In this document: in pieces, positions 8,437 through 18,625 of the stretch
Layout: each line of letters begins with the position of its first letter
Position numbering within the stretch: the stretch's first letter is position 1
From: Janthinobacterium sp. PAMC25594
Lineage (GTDB): Bacteria; Pseudomonadota; Gammaproteobacteria; Burkholderiales; Burkholderiaceae_D
Direction of reading: 5' to 3'
Assembly (NCBI RefSeq): GCF_019443505.1
Contig: NZ_CP080377.1
Coordinates: 3,100,001 to 3,164,000, forward strand
DNA length: 64,000 nucleotides
Translations under genes and position numbers: made by a program
Notes under the pieces: generated by a model
What the model saw: the letters and a program-made list of their open reading frames with translations, nothing else
The model's database searches: none
Told to the model about the DNA's origin: nothing

Positions 8437-9489
8437 TCATGCTGCCGTGGCCGTAGGTTTGATCACATCGATCAGGCCACTTTCACTCGATTCGGAGAGG
8501 CGGTATTGTAACCGTTCGCCAAATTTCCATTGCGACTCAAAAAATTGATCGACGGCCAGCAATTGCGCGTCCGTCGACTCCAGCAAGTTCATTTGCTGTC
8601 GGAACGCCTCGCCGCCTTCCAGATCCTTGACATACCAGCCGATGTGCTTGCGCGCCGTGCGCACGCCTAGAAATTCGCCATAAAACGCGTAATGGGCGCG
8701 CAAATGCTCGTCCATCAAGGTGCGCACTTCATCCACGTACGGCGCTGGCAACAAAGTGCCCGTGCGCAGGAAATGGTCGATCTCGCGGCAAATCCACGGC
8801 CGGCCCTGCGCCGCGCGGCCGATCATGACGGCATCGGCGCCCGTTTGATCCAGCACAAAGCGGGCCTTCTGAGGAGTAGTAATGTCGCCATTGGCCACCA
8901 CGGGGATGCCCACCGATGCTTTCACCGCGGCAATGGTTTCATATTCGGCATCGCCCTTGTAGCCATCGGCGCGCGTGCGGCCGTGCAAGGTCAGCATCTG
9001 GATGCCGGCTTGCTCGGCGATGCGGGCGATTTTCAGGGCATTCTTGTTTTCGCGGTTCCAACCCGTGCGAAATTTCAGGGTGACGGGCACGTCGACAGCA
9101 TTGACGACGGCATGCAAGATCTTTTCGACCAGGCTTTCGTTTTGCAGCAGGGCCGAACCGCACCAGCTGTTGCACACCTTCTTCACGGGGCAACCCATGT
9201 TGATGTCGATGATCTGCGCGCCCCGGTCCACGTTGAACCTGGCGCAGTCGGCCAGGTCTTGCGGATCGGCGCCGGCGATTTGCACGGCTTTCGGCTCCAT
9301 TTCGCCTTCATGGTCCGTGCGGCGCGCGCTTTTTTCCGTCGCCCACAGGCGCGGATTCGACGCCGCCATCTCCGACACGGCATAGCCGGCACCGAGCTGC
9401 TTGCACAACTGGCGGAAAGGCCGATCCGTCACGCCCGCCATGGGGGCGACGAAAACGTTGTTGCGCAGAATGTGAGGGCCGATTTGCAC
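8437..9489 (-). CDS. dusB: tRNA-dihydrouridine synthase DusB
   Basis: 350 aa. A GTG start gives the standard opening MQIGPHILRNNVFVAPMAGV. FMN-dependent TIM barrel: APMAGVTDRPFR, DINMGCPVKKV with the catalytic Cys in CNSWCGSALL, LTLHGRTRADGY, and VVANGDI plus MIGRAAQGRPW for phosphate binding. It reduces specific uridines in tRNA D-loops. fis follows 168 bp later, matching the conserved dusB-fis pair. The gap holds no recognisable element. Confidence 0.95.
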   Translation of the reverse strand: MQIGPHILRNNVFVAPMAGVTDRPFRQLCKQLGAGYAVSEMAASNPRLWATEKSARRTDHEGEMEPKAVQIAGADPQDLADCARFNVDRGAQIIDINMGCPVKKVCNSWCGSALLQNESLVEKILHAVVNAVDVPVTLKFRTGWNRENKNALKIARIAEQAGIQMLTLHGRTRADGYKGDAEYETIAAVKASVGIPVVANGDITTPQKARFVLDQTGADAVMIGRAAQGRPWICREIDHFLRTGTLLPAPYVDEVRTLMDEHLRAHYAFYGEFLGVRTARKHIGWYVKDLEGGEAFRQQMNLLESTDAQLLAVDQFFESQWKFGERLQYRLSESSESGLIDVIKPTATAA

Positions 9490-9596
9490 TGAAGAACCTG
9501 GAATGGACGGAGGAACCTGCTATTTTAACCGATTCCCTGCCTAATTAATAAGCACTATTTTTTTGGATCAGTGCGTCGGAGTGACAATGGGGCCGC

Positions 9597-10241
9597 TTAG
9601 CCCAGCTCGTCCATCGCGGGGGCGCTCAGATGTTCGATATTTCCCCAGTGCACTAAATGCAGCTTGCCGTCCGCATACGAAAAACGGTTGACGCTGGCAT
9701 TTTTCACCTGGAAGTCGCGTGGACTGTCGAGCGTCATGCCGACCGCCTCGCGGTAAGCACATTCGAGCACGCCGCCATGCGCCACGATGGCGATCGTCTG
9801 GCCGTCATAGCGTTCGGCCCAGCGGGCGATGGCGCCGTTCGCGCGCGCATAGAACTGGCGGAAACTCTCGGCGTCGCGCTCGCCCGACGGCATCACGGCA
9901 TCGATCTGCCGCGATTGCCATTGCGCATACTCGTGCGGATAGCGCGCGGCAATATCGGCATACAGCAAGCCTTCGAAAGCGCCGTAGCAGCGCTCGCGCA
10001 GCAAGGGGTCCGTCTGCACGGGCAAGTCTTTCACATCGGCCACGGCTTGCGCCGTTTGCTGCGCGCGCTGCAGATCGCTGGCGAGGATGGCGGCCAGCGG
10101 CTCATCGGCCAGCGCCTGCCCCAGCGCGCAAGCTTGCGCCAGGCCCGCCTCGTTCAGGGCGATGTCGATATGGCCCTGCAGGCGGCGGCCCGCATTCCAG
10201 GCCGTTTCGCCATGGCGTATCAGTAAGATCGTGGTGCTCAT
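9597..10241 (-). CDS. Histidine phosphatase family protein (phosphoglycerate mutase-like)
   Basis: 214 aa. The phosphohistidine signature LIRHGETAWN (catalytic His10) is at the N-terminus; the second conserved His lies in VAHGGVLE near 155, with RCYGAFEG and SGERDAESF between. The family includes cofactor-dependent PGM-like phosphatases such as CobC and GpmB. The substrate cannot be told from sequence, and no cobalamin genes are nearby. It starts 3 bp after the PEBP gene, so the two share an operon. Confidence 0.88.
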   Translation of the reverse strand: MSTTILLIRHGETAWNAGRRLQGHIDIALNEAGLAQACALGQALADEPLAAILASDLQRAQQTAQAVADVKDLPVQTDPLLRERCYGAFEGLLYADIAARYPHEYAQWQSRQIDAVMPSGERDAESFRQFYARANGAIARWAERYDGQTIAIVAHGGVLECAYREAVGMTLDSPRDFQVKNASVNRFSYADGKLHLVHWGNIEHLSAPAMDELG

Positions 10242-10244
10242 GCT

Positions 10245-10883
10245 TTATTTCTTCAGGGTAAGTGCCAGCTCGGGGTTGAGCGAGTAGGCAACGACGAGCT
10301 GCGCTTCGTCGAGGATGTGGCCGTAGAGTGCGGCATGGGCTTGCTGCCCCGTAAAACGTTCGGGCAAGGCCAACTTTGGCACGTCGAGCGCATACAGGCG
10401 GAAAATGTAGTGGTGGATGCGCTCGTCATTCCACGGCGGGCACGGACCATCATAACCGTAATAGTCGCCGGCCATGTCAGGATCGCCGGCAAACCAGCCC
10501 GTGTAGTCATTCAAGCCTTGGCGCAGCCCATTGCCAGTAGCGGCCGCCTTGCCGCGCGGCGTGATGCCGCTGGAAAACTCCCCGGCGGCAACAACCCGCA
10601 TGGCGGGCGGCAAGTCGAGCAAGCTCCAGTGATAAAAATCGCTGCGCGGCGCCGTCAGCGGCAAGGCTTGGTCGTCGCGGTTGGCCAGGCTGGCGTCTTG
10701 CGGCGCATCGGGGTCGATGCAGAACAGGGCCAGCGACTCGGTGCCGTTCGGCACCTCGTCCCAGGCCAGATGGGGATTGCGGTTGCCGGCGAGGCGCACG
10801 CGGCTGGCCGGATCGATCTCGGCAAAGGCATACTCGGCCGGCATCAGGCCGCCATCACGAAACGTCTCGCTCCACAATTTCAT
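10245..10883 (-). CDS. YbhB/YbcL family PEBP-like protein
   Basis: 212 aa. Phosphatidylethanolamine-binding protein family: LAWDEVPNGTESLALFCIDPDAP near the N-terminus and YDGPCPPWNDERIHHYIFRLYALD near 140 contain the ligand-pocket residues (DPDAP and GPCPP..HHY). No signal peptide, so probably cytoplasmic. The bacterial role is unknown. It sits between dtd (19-bp gap) and the histidine phosphatase (3-bp gap), so it belongs to the tyrS-dtd operon. Confidence 0.9.
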   Translation of the reverse strand: MKLWSETFRDGGLMPAEYAFAEIDPASRVRLAGNRNPHLAWDEVPNGTESLALFCIDPDAPQDASLANRDDQALPLTAPRSDFYHWSLLDLPPAMRVVAAGEFSSGITPRGKAAATGNGLRQGLNDYTGWFAGDPDMAGDYYGYDGPCPPWNDERIHHYIFRLYALDVPKLALPERFTGQQAHAALYGHILDEAQLVVAYSLNPELALTLKK

Positions 10884-10902
10884 CGCTTGCTCCTCTTTAT
10901 CG

Positions 10903-11352
10903 TTATTGTTTTGCGTTCACTTGTAGCCAGAAGGTGACGGGGCCATCATTCGTCAGCGACACCTGCATGTCGGCGCCAAACTGTCCCGTTTGCACGTTCG
11001 CATGGCGGTGGCGCGCCTGCTCCACGAAATGCGTGAACAGGCGCAAGCCGTCCTGCGGCGCGGCCGCTGGCGTAAACGACGGGCGCGTGCCGGACTTGGT
11101 ATCGGCCGCCAGGGTGAACTGGGGCACCAGCAGCAAGCCGCCGGCCACGTCCGTCACGCTGCGGTTCATCTTGCCCGCTTCGTCGGCAAACACGCGATAG
11201 CCGAGCAGCTTGGTCAGCAAGGCGTCCGCTTCCTTTTCCGTATCGCCGCGCTCGGCGCACACCAGCACCATCAGGCCGGCGTCGATGGCGCCGATAGTGG
11301 CGCCGGCAACGTCGACTTTCGCCTGCGTGACTCTCTGCAGCAGCGCGATCAT
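10903..11352 (-). CDS. dtd: D-aminoacyl-tRNA deacylase
   Basis: 149 aa from [15 protein letters not shown]. The family motifs are present: [10 protein letters not shown] (the position usually written SQxTL, here with Pro for Ser) and the Gly-cisPro motif NDGPVTFWL near the C-terminus. It hydrolyses D-aminoacyl-tRNAs, notably D-Tyr-tRNA. Its ATG overlaps the tyrS stop (ATGA), which makes functional sense next to the Tyr synthetase. A longer open frame continues upstream to 11772, but that part lies inside tyrS in another frame. Confidence 0.95.
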   Translation of the reverse strand: MIALLQRVTQAKVDVAGATIGAIDAGLMVLVCAERGDTEKEADALLTKLLGYRVFADEAGKMNRSVTDVAGGLLLVPQFTLAADTKSGTRPSFTPAAAPQDGLRLFTHFVEQARHRHANVQTGQFGADMQVSLTNDGPVTFWLQVNAKQ

Positions 11353-12614
11353 GCTGTCAAGGTGACGCGCGCGAAACTGCGCTTGCCAACTTGCAACACG
11401 AATTCGCCTGCCGCCACTTGCAAGCCCTTGTCGCTGATGACGGTGCCGTCGATGCGCACGCCGCCCTGGTCGATCTTGCGCATGGCTTCCGACGTCGATG
11501 GGCACAGGCCCGCTTGTTTCAGCAATTGCGGGATGCCCAGCGGCGCGCCAGCCAGGGTCACTGCCGGGATATCGTCGGGAATGCCGCCCTTCGAGCGGTT
11601 GACGAAGTCTGCCAGCGCATCTTCGGCCGCCTGCTGCGAGTGGAAACGGGCGACGATCTCTTGCGCCAGTGCAACCTTGGTGTCGCGCGGATTGCGTCCG
11701 CCTTCCACTTCGCTCTTCAGCTGGGCCAGTTCGGCGATCGAGCGCCACGACAGCAGCTCGTAGTAGCGCCACATCATGACGTCGGAAATGCTCATCAGCT
11801 TGGCGAACATGGTGTTGCCCGGTTCCGTGATGCCGATGTAGTTATTCTTCGACTTGGACATTTTTTCCACGCCGTCCAAACCTTCCAGCAGCGGCATGGT
11901 CAAAATACATTGCTGCTCCTGTCCGTACTGCTTTTGCAGTTCGCGGCCCACCAGCAGGTTGAACTTCTGGTCGGTGCCGCCCAGTTCCAGGTCCGATTTC
12001 AGGGCCACCGAATCGTAGCCTTGCATCAGCGGATACAGGAATTCATGCACGGAAATAGGAATGCCGCCCTGGAAGCGTTTGGTGAAGTCGTCGCGCTCGA
12101 TCATGCGCGCCACCGTGTAGTGGGAAGCGAGCTGGATGATGCCGCGCGCGCCCAGCGGATCGCACCACTCGGAGTTATAGCGGATTTCCGTCTTGCTGGC
12201 ATCCAGCACTAAAGATGCTTGCGCGAAATACGTCATCGCGTTAATCTCGATCTGTTCCTTGGTCAAAGGCGGACGCGTGACGTTGCGGCCCGAAGGGTCG
12301 CCGATCATGGAAGTGAAGTCGCCGATGAGGAAAATGACTTGATGGCCCAGGTTTTGCAGCTGGCGCATCTTGTTCAGTACGACAGTGTGACCCAGATGCA
12401 AGTCGGGTGCAGTCGGGTCCAGGCCCAGTTTGATGCGCAGTGGAACACCGGTTTTCTCGGAGCGCGCTAATTTTTGCGCAAATTCGCTTTCGATCAAGAG
12501 TTCGTCGACGCCACGCTTGGTAATCGCGAGGGCTTCTTGTACTCTGTCCGACAGTGGAAGTGCGGTCTGAGCGGCGTTAGCCTTGGCAGGCGATGCGGTG
12601 GTGTTGATTTCCAT
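11349..12614 (-). CDS. tyrS: Tyrosyl-tRNA synthetase
   Basis: 421 aa. Class I synthetase: HLGH at 73-76 (HIGH motif), [13 protein letters not shown] near 250 (KMSKS), [10 protein letters not shown] in the Tyr/ATP pocket, and a C-terminal S4 RNA-binding domain ([14 protein letters not shown], about 360-420). A Thr/Ala-rich N-terminal extension of about 20 residues precedes the catalytic domain. First gene of tyrS-dtd-PEBP-phosphatase. A divergent M23 peptidase gene starts 155 bp upstream. Confidence 0.97.
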   Translation of the reverse strand: MEINTTASPAKANAAQTALPLSDRVQEALAITKRGVDELLIESEFAQKLARSEKTGVPLRIKLGLDPTAPDLHLGHTVVLNKMRQLQNLGHQVIFLIGDFTSMIGDPSGRNVTRPPLTKEQIEINAMTYFAQASLVLDASKTEIRYNSEWCDPLGARGIIQLASHYTVARMIERDDFTKRFQGGIPISVHEFLYPLMQGYDSVALKSDLELGGTDQKFNLLVGRELQKQYGQEQQCILTMPLLEGLDGVEKMSKSKNNYIGITEPGNTMFAKLMSISDVMMWRYYELLSWRSIAELAQLKSEVEGGRNPRDTKVALAQEIVARFHSQQAAEDALADFVNRSKGGIPDDIPAVTLAGAPLGIPQLLKQAGLCPSTSEAMRKIDQGGVRIDGTVISDKGLQVAAGEFVLQVGKRSFARVTLTA

Positions 12615-12768
12615 AAAATTTGACTATAAATCTCAAAATGGTAGTAGGTTTGCGGAGTTTGTTATAATGCTCGATCCCATCAATCTTGCCGTATGAAAAC
12701 GAACCAAAATAACAATAACAAAGAGCATTAGTTCAGGTCACGTTCAAGGGCAAATTTTAACTGATTGC
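12615..12768. promoter_or_regulatory. Divergent promoter region, tyrS / M23 peptidase
   Basis: 155-bp spacer. On the plus strand TATAAT at 12663-12668 is a good -10 box for the peptidase gene, though no clear -35 sits at 16-18 bp. On the minus strand an AT-rich stretch around 12615-12640 may serve tyrS. Confidence 0.45.
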
Positions 12769-14136
12769 ATGAACCCTATACATAAAATCACAGGCTCACG
12801 CTTGTACACACAGCTGACGACGACACGCAAGGCACGCATTATCGGCGCGTCGGCAGTGCTGCTCGCCGTGGCCGCCTTCGGCGCAGTCGCTGTATCGCCC
12901 ATGGCGCCCGACGCATCCGACTTGCCGGTCACGTCCATAGCCCAGAACCTGGAAATGCCTGATCTCACTTCGCAAATTTCCGCGATGGAACAGGTAGACC
13001 AGAATTTCACCCACGAAGAAAAAGTCCGCGCCGGCGATACCCTCGCCACCCTGCTGACCCGTCTCGGCGTGGATGATCCGGCGGCTGCCAATTTCATCAA
13101 GACCGACAAGATCGCGCGCGGCGTGATGTTGCTGAAATCGGGCAAGCGCGTGCAAGCGCAAACGACCGAAAACGGCGACCTCAACTGGATGCGCGCCACC
13201 CTCGTCGATGGCACGGACAAGTCGGTCAAGAACATCCTGATCACCCGCAAGGGCGACAAGTTCGTGGCCACGGAAGTGGCAGCCCAGCTGGAACGCCGCG
13301 TTGAAATGCACGCGCGCAAGATTACTTCCACCCTGTTCGCCGCCACCGACTCCAGCCTGGACGGCACCCGCCTGCCAGATTCGATTTCCGCGCAAATCGT
13401 GGAAATGTTCTCCACCAATATCGACTTCCGCTCCGACCTGAAACGCGGCGACGCATTCAATGTCGTCTACGAAACGTTCTGGCAAGATGGCGAATTCGTC
13501 CGAGCGGGCCGTATCCTGGCCGGTGAATTCACCAACCGCGGCACGACTTACCAGTCCGTTTGGTTCGAAGACCCAGCCAGCAAGCAAGGCGGCGGTTACT
13601 ACAGTTTTGACGGCAAGTCCCTCAAAAAAGCCTTCCTGAAATCCCCCCTCGAATTCTCCCGCATCTCGTCCGGCTTCTCCATGCGCGTGCACCCGATTTC
13701 CGGCAACTGGAAAGCGCACAAGGGCATCGATTTCGCTGCAGCGACGGGCACCCCCATCCGCGCCTCGGGCGACGGCGTGGTCGATTCCGTCGGCAGCCAA
13801 AACGGCTACGGCAATGTTGTTGTCCTGAAACACTGGGCCAACTACACCACCGCCTACGCCCACATGAGCCGCTTCGCTTCGGGCCTGAAAAAAGGCCAGA
13901 TAGTCAGCCAGGGCGATGTGATCGGCTACGTCGGCACCACCGGCTGGTCCACGGGCGCCCATTTGCACTATGAATTCCGCGTCGGCGGCGTGGCACAAGA
14001 TCCAAGCAAGCTGAATGTACAAGCCCAGGCGCCGCTGACGGCTGCCGAGCTGAGCCGCTTCCGCATGGTTTCGGCCGACATGATGCACCGCTTCACCCTG
14101 CTGCGTCCGAACGACACGGCACTGGCGTCGCGTTAA
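12769..14136 (+). CDS. M23 family metallopeptidase (murein endopeptidase)
   Basis: 455 aa. One membrane-anchor helix (about 25-45) is followed by a periplasmic part. Residues about 60-290 include an OapA/LysM-like segment (VRAGDTLATLLTRLG) and a region common in MepM-like proteins. The LytM domain (about 295-420) has the zinc ligands H317 and D321 (HKGIDF) and H398-x-H400 (HLHYEFR). All ligands are intact, so it is predicted to be an active cross-link hydrolase like MepM. anmK, for murein sugar recycling, follows on the same strand, separated by a terminator. Confidence 0.93.
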   Translation: MNPIHKITGSRLYTQLTTTRKARIIGASAVLLAVAAFGAVAVSPMAPDASDLPVTSIAQNLEMPDLTSQISAMEQVDQNFTHEEKVRAGDTLATLLTRLGVDDPAAANFIKTDKIARGVMLLKSGKRVQAQTTENGDLNWMRATLVDGTDKSVKNILITRKGDKFVATEVAAQLERRVEMHARKITSTLFAATDSSLDGTRLPDSISAQIVEMFSTNIDFRSDLKRGDAFNVVYETFWQDGEFVRAGRILAGEFTNRGTTYQSVWFEDPASKQGGGYYSFDGKSLKKAFLKSPLEFSRISSGFSMRVHPISGNWKAHKGIDFAAATGTPIRASGDGVVDSVGSQNGYGNVVVLKHWANYTTAYAHMSRFASGLKKGQIVSQGDVIGYVGTTGWSTGAHLHYEFRVGGVAQDPSKLNVQAQAPLTAAELSRFRMVSADMMHRFTLLRPNDTALASR

Positions 14137-14161
14137 ACGAAATTACCTTCTGGCAACATAT

Positions 14162-14200
14162 AAAGGCACCGCCCATGCAAATGGCCGGTGCCTTTGTTTT
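14162..14200 (+). terminator. Terminator after the M23 peptidase gene
   Basis: AAAGGCACC (14162-14170) pairs with GGTGCCTTT (14187-14195), followed by GTTTT. Confidence 0.8.
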
Positions 14201-14259
14201 ATGTCCGCCGGAAAATGCGGCACAATGCACCCATCACTGACGCACTCAAGGAAACACCC

Positions 14260-15354
14260 ATGCTGTATATCGGTTTGATGTCGGGCACCAGCCTGGACGG
14301 CGTCGACGGCGCCCTGGTCGACTTTTCCGACGATGGCGGCGTGCGCAGCCTGGGCGATGCGTATATTCCCTTCCCCGCCAGCCTGCGCGTTGACCTGATG
14401 GCATTGCAAAGTGCCGGCCAGAATGAAATCGAACGCGAAGCGCTGGCGGCCAATCAACTGGTACGCCATTACGCCGACTGCGTCGCCCTGCTGTTGAGCG
14501 ACGCGGGCATCGGACCGGACGCCATCGCCGCCATCGGCGCGCATGGCCAGACCATCCGCCACCGCCCCGAACTGGGCTTTACGCGCCAGTTGAACAACCC
14601 GGCCCTGCTGGCCGAACTGACGGGTATCGATGTCATCGCCGACTTGCGCAGCCGCGACGTGGCGGCCGGCGGCCAGGGCGCGCCGCTGGTGCCCGCTTTT
14701 CACCAGGCCATTTTCAATTTACCCGGCCACACGCGCGTGCTGGCCAATATCGGCGGCATCAGCAATATCAGCGTGCTGCACGCGGACGGCACGGTGACGG
14801 GCTACGACACGGGCCCCGGCAATGCGCTGATGGATGGCTGGGCCCTGCGGCACCTGGGACAGCCGTATGACGCCAACGGCGCCTGGGCCGCCACGGGTAA
14901 AGTCTTGCCTGCCCTGCTGGCGGAATTGCTCAATGAAGCCTATTTTGACTTGCCGGCGCCGAAAAGCACGGGCCGTGACCTGTTCCATGCCGACTGGCTG
15001 CAGGACAAGCTGCGCAACTATCCGCATGCCACAGCTGCCGACGTGCAGGCCACCCTGACGCAACTGACGGCCGCCAGCCTGGCGCATGCCATCGCGCGCG
15101 ACGGGGCGCAGGCGGAAACCGTGTATGTATGTGGCGGCGGCGCGCAGAACGCCAGCTTGATGGCAGCGCTGGCCGCTGCATTGCCGGGCATGGCGGTAGA
15201 GTCTACGCAAGCCTTGGGCGTGGCGCCCAGCCAGGTCGAGGCGCTGGCGTTTGCCTGGCTGGCCTGGCGCTTTACGCAGCGTAAACCAGGCAACTTGCCG
15301 GCCGTGACGGGTGCGCAGGGCTTACGCGTACTGGGTGCGCTGTATCCGCGTTGA
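14260..15354 (+). CDS. anmK: Anhydro-N-acetylmuramic acid kinase
   Basis: 364 aa (E. coli AnmK 369). It starts [16 protein letters not shown], the family opening and ATP-binding motif; the upstream in-frame extension to 14188 is not family-like and overlaps the terminator. [33 protein letters not shown] and VCGGGAQN are conserved hexokinase/actin-fold motifs. It phosphorylates and opens 1,6-anhydroMurNAc during peptidoglycan recycling. Confidence 0.96.
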   Translation: MLYIGLMSGTSLDGVDGALVDFSDDGGVRSLGDAYIPFPASLRVDLMALQSAGQNEIEREALAANQLVRHYADCVALLLSDAGIGPDAIAAIGAHGQTIRHRPELGFTRQLNNPALLAELTGIDVIADLRSRDVAAGGQGAPLVPAFHQAIFNLPGHTRVLANIGGISNISVLHADGTVTGYDTGPGNALMDGWALRHLGQPYDANGAWAATGKVLPALLAELLNEAYFDLPAPKSTGRDLFHADWLQDKLRNYPHATAADVQATLTQLTAASLAHAIARDGAQAETVYVCGGGAQNASLMAALAAALPGMAVESTQALGVAPSQVEALAFAWLAWRFTQRKPGNLPAVTGAQGLRVLGALYPR

Positions 15355-15370
15355 GAGGATGTAGAAACAC

Positions 15371-15400
15371 AAATAGCGGATCGATGATCCGCTATTTTTA
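15371..15400. terminator. Bidirectional terminator between anmK and erpA
   Basis: Perfect 12-bp stem (15371-15382 with 15386-15397) with a 3-nt loop; T-rich on the plus strand, A-rich on the other side. Confidence 0.88.
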
Positions 15401-15418
15401 CATTCCGGTAAAACTACT

Positions 15419-15781
15419 TTATACCGAGAACGAAGAACCGCAACCACAGGTAGACGTCGCCGTCGGATTCTTGATCACGAACTGCGCGCCTTCCAGGTCA
15501 TCCTTGTAATCGATTTCCGCGCCGACCAGATACTGGTAGCTCATGGAATCGATCAACAACTGGACGCCGTTCTTGACCATGGTGGTGTCATCTTCGTTGA
15601 CGATTTCGTCGAAGGTGAAGCCGTACTGGAAGCCGGAACAGCCGCCACCCTGCACGAAGACGCGCAATTTCAGGTCGGGATTGCCTTCTTCCTCGATCAG
15701 CTGCGCGACTTTTTCGGCGGCGCTATCGGTAAAGATGATAGGCGAAGGGATCACATCTTGCATTTCAGCGACTGCATTCAT
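15419..15781 (-). CDS. erpA: A-type iron-sulfur carrier protein ErpA
   Basis: 120 aa from [10 protein letters not shown], preceded by GAGGAGT at proper spacing; the in-frame extension to 15826 lacks support. The three cluster-binding cysteines are present: C48 ([11 protein letters not shown]) and C112/C114 ([10 protein letters not shown]). ErpA delivers Fe-S clusters to apoproteins such as IspG. Monocistronic between a terminator and the bactofilin gene, which ends 94 bp upstream. Confidence 0.94.
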   Translation of the reverse strand: MNAVAEMQDVIPSPIIFTDSAAEKVAQLIEEEGNPDLKLRVFVQGGGCSGFQYGFTFDEIVNEDDTTMVKNGVQLLIDSMSYQYLVGAEIDYKDDLEGAQFVIKNPTATSTCGCGSSFSV

Positions 15782-15875
15782 TTCAGACTCCTCAGAAAAC
15801 ATAGCCTCATTATAGACTGTTGGCACAACTCGCGCTGCGGCCGCCGCTGATGCCGCTGGGCGGTGTTGTTCCTGC

Positions 15876-16265
15876 TCACATTTCCGACACGGCCAGGTGC
15901 AGCACGGGGTCGGCGCTGTCGTGGCGACTGAGCTTTCCTTGCACCAAGGCGCCGCTGTGCATTTCCAGCACCTTGTAATACACCTCCCCTACAATGCGGG
16001 CTTTCGGCTGGATTTCAAGCATTTCAGACACATACACGGGGCCATTGATCTCGCCGCTGACGACCAGGCTGGAGCAGCGCACTTCGCCATCAATGCGCCC
16101 CGCCTCGCCCAGCACCACATGCGTGAGCTCGCCCGGCTCGCCCGTGACATTGCCGCGCACATGGCCATCGATGCGCAAGCCGCCGCAAAACAGCAAGTCG
16201 CCCTCGATCCGCGTGGAGGCGCCGATCAGGGTGTCGATGGGGTTTTTCGCGTTGCGCTCGAACAT
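15876..16265 (-). CDS. Bactofilin family cytoskeletal protein
   Basis: 129 aa from [22 protein letters not shown] lies 8 nt upstream. A right-handed beta-helix core is visible as regular short strands with Gly/Ile spacing ([74 protein letters not shown]; listed in part). The family polymerises without nucleotide and positions cell-wall or morphogenesis enzymes. Flanked by erpA and argC on the same strand; no obvious partner peptidase is adjacent. Confidence 0.9.
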   Translation of the reverse strand: MFERNAKNPIDTLIGASTRIEGDLLFCGGLRIDGHVRGNVTGEPGELTHVVLGEAGRIDGEVRCSSLVVSGEINGPVYVSEMLEIQPKARIVGEVYYKVLEMHSGALVQGKLSRHDSADPVLHLAVSEM

Positions 16266-16355
16266 GAACGTCATCCTGTTGGTGTACGTGGCAGTCCAAT
16301 TTAGCACAGGTCCGGCAAAAAGGCGCCGCACCTGCGCAAGCACGGCTGCCTATTT

Positions 16356-17393
16356 TTATGGCAGCAAGGCGATATGTTGCAAGCCGGCCGTTTCTTTCAA
16401 TCCAAACATCAAGTTCATGCACTGCACGGCCTGGCCCGATGCGCCCTTGACCAGGTTATCCTGCACCACCAGCACGATGACGGTATTGCCGCCTTCGGGA
16501 CGGTGCAAGGCCAGGCGCAGCATGTTCGAGCCGCGCGTGGAGCGCGTTTCCGGGTGCGAGCCGAATGGCATCACGTCGACGAAAGGCTCATCCTTGTATT
16601 GCTCTTCGAACAAGGATTGCAATTCTTCATTGCTGACATCCTTGTTCAGCTGCGCGTACAGGGTCGAGTGCATGCCGCGGATCATCGGCACCAGGTGCGG
16701 CGTGAAGGTCAGCCCCACTTTGTCGTCCGTGAAACGCTGCAATTGCGCCGTCGTTTCCGGCAGGTGGCGGTGACCGGCCACGCCGTAGGCCTTGAAGCTG
16801 TCGCTGCTTTCCGAAAACAGGATGCCGATTTCCGCCTTGCGGCCGGCGCCGGACACGCCCGACTTGCAGTCGGCGATCAAGCCGCCGGCGTTGACGAGGC
16901 CCGCCTTGAGCAGCGGGTAAAAGCCCAGTTGCATGGTGGTCGGATAGCAACCGGGGTTGGCGATCAGGCTGGCTTTTTTAATGTCTTCGCGGTTCAGTTC
17001 CGGCAAGCCATACACGGCCTGCTCGATCAGCTCCGGGGCCGTATGGGGAATCTTGTACCATTGCTCGAACTTGGCCTGGTCTTTCAGGCGGAAGTCGGCG
17101 GCCAGGTCGATGACTTTCACGCCGGCGGCCAGCAAGGCTGGTGCTTGCGCCATGGCAACACCATGCGGGGTGGCAAAGAAGACCACGTCGCACTGTTCCA
17201 GATTCGCCTTGTCCGGCGAAGTAAACGCCAGTTTGACGTGGCCACGCAGGGAAGGATACATGTCAGCAACGGGCAAGCCATCTTCCTTGCGCGAGGTAAT
17301 CGCCGTCAACTCAACATCTGGATGGGTAGCCAGCAAGCGCAGCAATTCCACGCCCGTGTATCCAGTGCCGCCGACGATGCCAACTTTGATCAT
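16356..17393 (-). CDS. argC: N-acetyl-gamma-glutamyl-phosphate reductase
   Basis: 345 aa. The N-terminal NADP Rossmann motif is [18 protein letters not shown]. The catalytic Cys lies in [14 protein letters not shown] (about 150), and a conserved His in [13 protein letters not shown]. It catalyses the third step of arginine biosynthesis. The gene stands downstream of rplM-rpsI, separated by a terminator. Confidence 0.96.
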   Translation of the reverse strand: MIKVGIVGGTGYTGVELLRLLATHPDVELTAITSRKEDGLPVADMYPSLRGHVKLAFTSPDKANLEQCDVVFFATPHGVAMAQAPALLAAGVKVIDLAADFRLKDQAKFEQWYKIPHTAPELIEQAVYGLPELNREDIKKASLIANPGCYPTTMQLGFYPLLKAGLVNAGGLIADCKSGVSGAGRKAEIGILFSESSDSFKAYGVAGHRHLPETTAQLQRFTDDKVGLTFTPHLVPMIRGMHSTLYAQLNKDVSNEELQSLFEEQYKDEPFVDVMPFGSHPETRSTRGSNMLRLALHRPEGGNTVIVLVVQDNLVKGASGQAVQCMNLMFGLKETAGLQHIALLP

Positions 17394-17502
17394 GTTCTTT
17401 CCTTGTGTATAGATTGAGATTGCATAAAGATGAAGTGAAACGCTACCCCTGCGGGTTTTCCGCGTATTTTACAGCGCAACGGCGCATCCCGCTGAAATGC
17501 AA

Positions 17503-17534
17503 AAAAGCCGCGGGACCGAAGTCCAGCGGCTTTT
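17503..17534 (-). terminator. Terminator of rplM-rpsI with a UUCG loop
   Basis: AAAAGCCGC pairs with GCGGCTTTT (17503-17511 with 17526-17534). Read on the minus strand, the loop closes with GGAC-TTCG-GTCC, a very stable tetraloop, and the stem runs into a T-tract. Confidence 0.88.
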
Positions 17535-17569
17535 CGAGCAGCACCTCGAAAGGTGCTGTAGCGTAAGAA

Positions 17570-17962
17570 TTAACGCTTCGAGAATTGCTTTGCGCGACGT
17601 GCTTTGCGCAGACCAACTTTTTTACGCTCGACTTCACGTGCATCGCGGGTCACGAAGCCGGCTTTCGCCAGTTCCGGTTTCAGCGCTGCATCGTAGTCGA
17701 TCAGAGCGCGGGTGATGCCGTGACGAACTGCACCAGCCTGGCCCGACTCACCGCCGCCATGGACGTTGACTTTGATGTCGAAACGCTCGACATTGCCGGT
17801 CAGTTCCAGAGGTTGACGGATGACCATCAGACCTGTTTCGCGCGAAAAGTATTCGTTTGCTGGTTTGCCGTTAACAACGATCAAGCCTGTGCCAACTTTG
17901 ATAAAAACCCGAGCCACTGCACTTTTGCGACGGCCGGTTCCATAATTGTAATTACCGATCAT
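17570..17962 (-). CDS. rpsI: 30S ribosomal protein S9
   Basis: 130 aa, standard length. [14 protein letters not shown] at the N-terminus and the basic C-terminal tail ending [11 protein letters not shown], which reaches the ribosomal P site, are diagnostic. Separated from rplM by only 9 bp with AAGGAACTG before the ATG, the universal rplM-rpsI pair. Confidence 0.99.
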   Translation of the reverse strand: MIGNYNYGTGRRKSAVARVFIKVGTGLIVVNGKPANEYFSRETGLMVIRQPLELTGNVERFDIKVNVHGGGESGQAGAVRHGITRALIDYDAALKPELAKAGFVTRDAREVERKKVGLRKARRAKQFSKR

Positions 17963-17971
17963 GTCAGTTCC

Positions 17972-18400
17972 TTAGAGAACAAGTGCTTTAGGTTGCTGAG
18001 CAGCGTGCGGATGGGAACCTTCCGCGTACACTTTCAGCTTCTTGATCATTGCGTAGCCGAGTGGGCCTTTAGGCAGCATGCCCTTGACCGCTTTCTCAAG
18101 CGCGCGACCTGGAAAACGCTGTTGCATTTTCTGGAAGTTGGTTTCGTAGATGCCGCCTGGATAGCCAGAGTGACGGTAGTAAATTTTCTCAGTAGCTTTG
18201 GTACCGGTCACACGCAGTTTGCCTGCGTTGATGACGACGATAAAGTCGCCGGTATCGACGTGAGGAGTAAATTCTGGTTTGTGTTTGCCGCGCAGTCGGA
18301 GTGCCACTTCGCTGGCAACACGTCCGAGGACTTTGTCCGTCGCGTCAACCACGAACCAATCGCGCTGGACTTCATGTCCTTTAGCGGAAAATGTTTTCAT
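17972..18400 (-). CDS. rplM: 50S ribosomal protein L13
   Basis: 142 aa, as in E. coli. [42 protein letters not shown] and the [24 protein letters not shown] segment are diagnostic. First gene of rplM-rpsI. A strong sigma-70 promoter lies about 100 bp upstream, leaving a leader that could carry autoregulation, though no L13 binding structure was identified. Confidence 0.99.
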   Translation of the reverse strand: MKTFSAKGHEVQRDWFVVDATDKVLGRVASEVALRLRGKHKPEFTPHVDTGDFIVVINAGKLRVTGTKATEKIYYRHSGYPGGIYETNFQKMQQRFPGRALEKAVKGMLPKGPLGYAMIKKLKVYAEGSHPHAAQQPKALVL

Positions 18401-18501
18401 GTTGACTTCCTAATAGATTACACGCTCAAATGGTGGTTCCGCCGATGCTGCTGTGCGGACTCTGCCTTATTTACTTTTCCTGAGCGAACGGAAAGCCGAC
18501 A

Positions 18502-18531
18502 AGTATAAGCGGCTTTGCCTTGCCGCGTCAA
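18502..18531 (-). promoter_or_regulatory. Sigma-70 promoter of rplM-rpsI
   Basis: On the minus strand TTGACG (18531-18526) and TATACT (18507-18502) are separated by 18 bp, a near-consensus promoter facing rplM. Confidence 0.7.
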
Positions 18532-18625
18532 GCCACGATGCGGACCGGCTGCGGGCCGGCGGGCGGCACATGGACAGGCATTCCTCTATTACAATACAAA
18601 ACGCTTACAATTTTCGGAGAGTACG

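Noticed and set aside
11353..11772. N-terminal extension that would make dtd a 289-residue protein
   Set aside because: The extension lies inside tyrS in another frame; Dtd proteins begin at MIALLQRV and the ATGA overlap with tyrS fits coupling.
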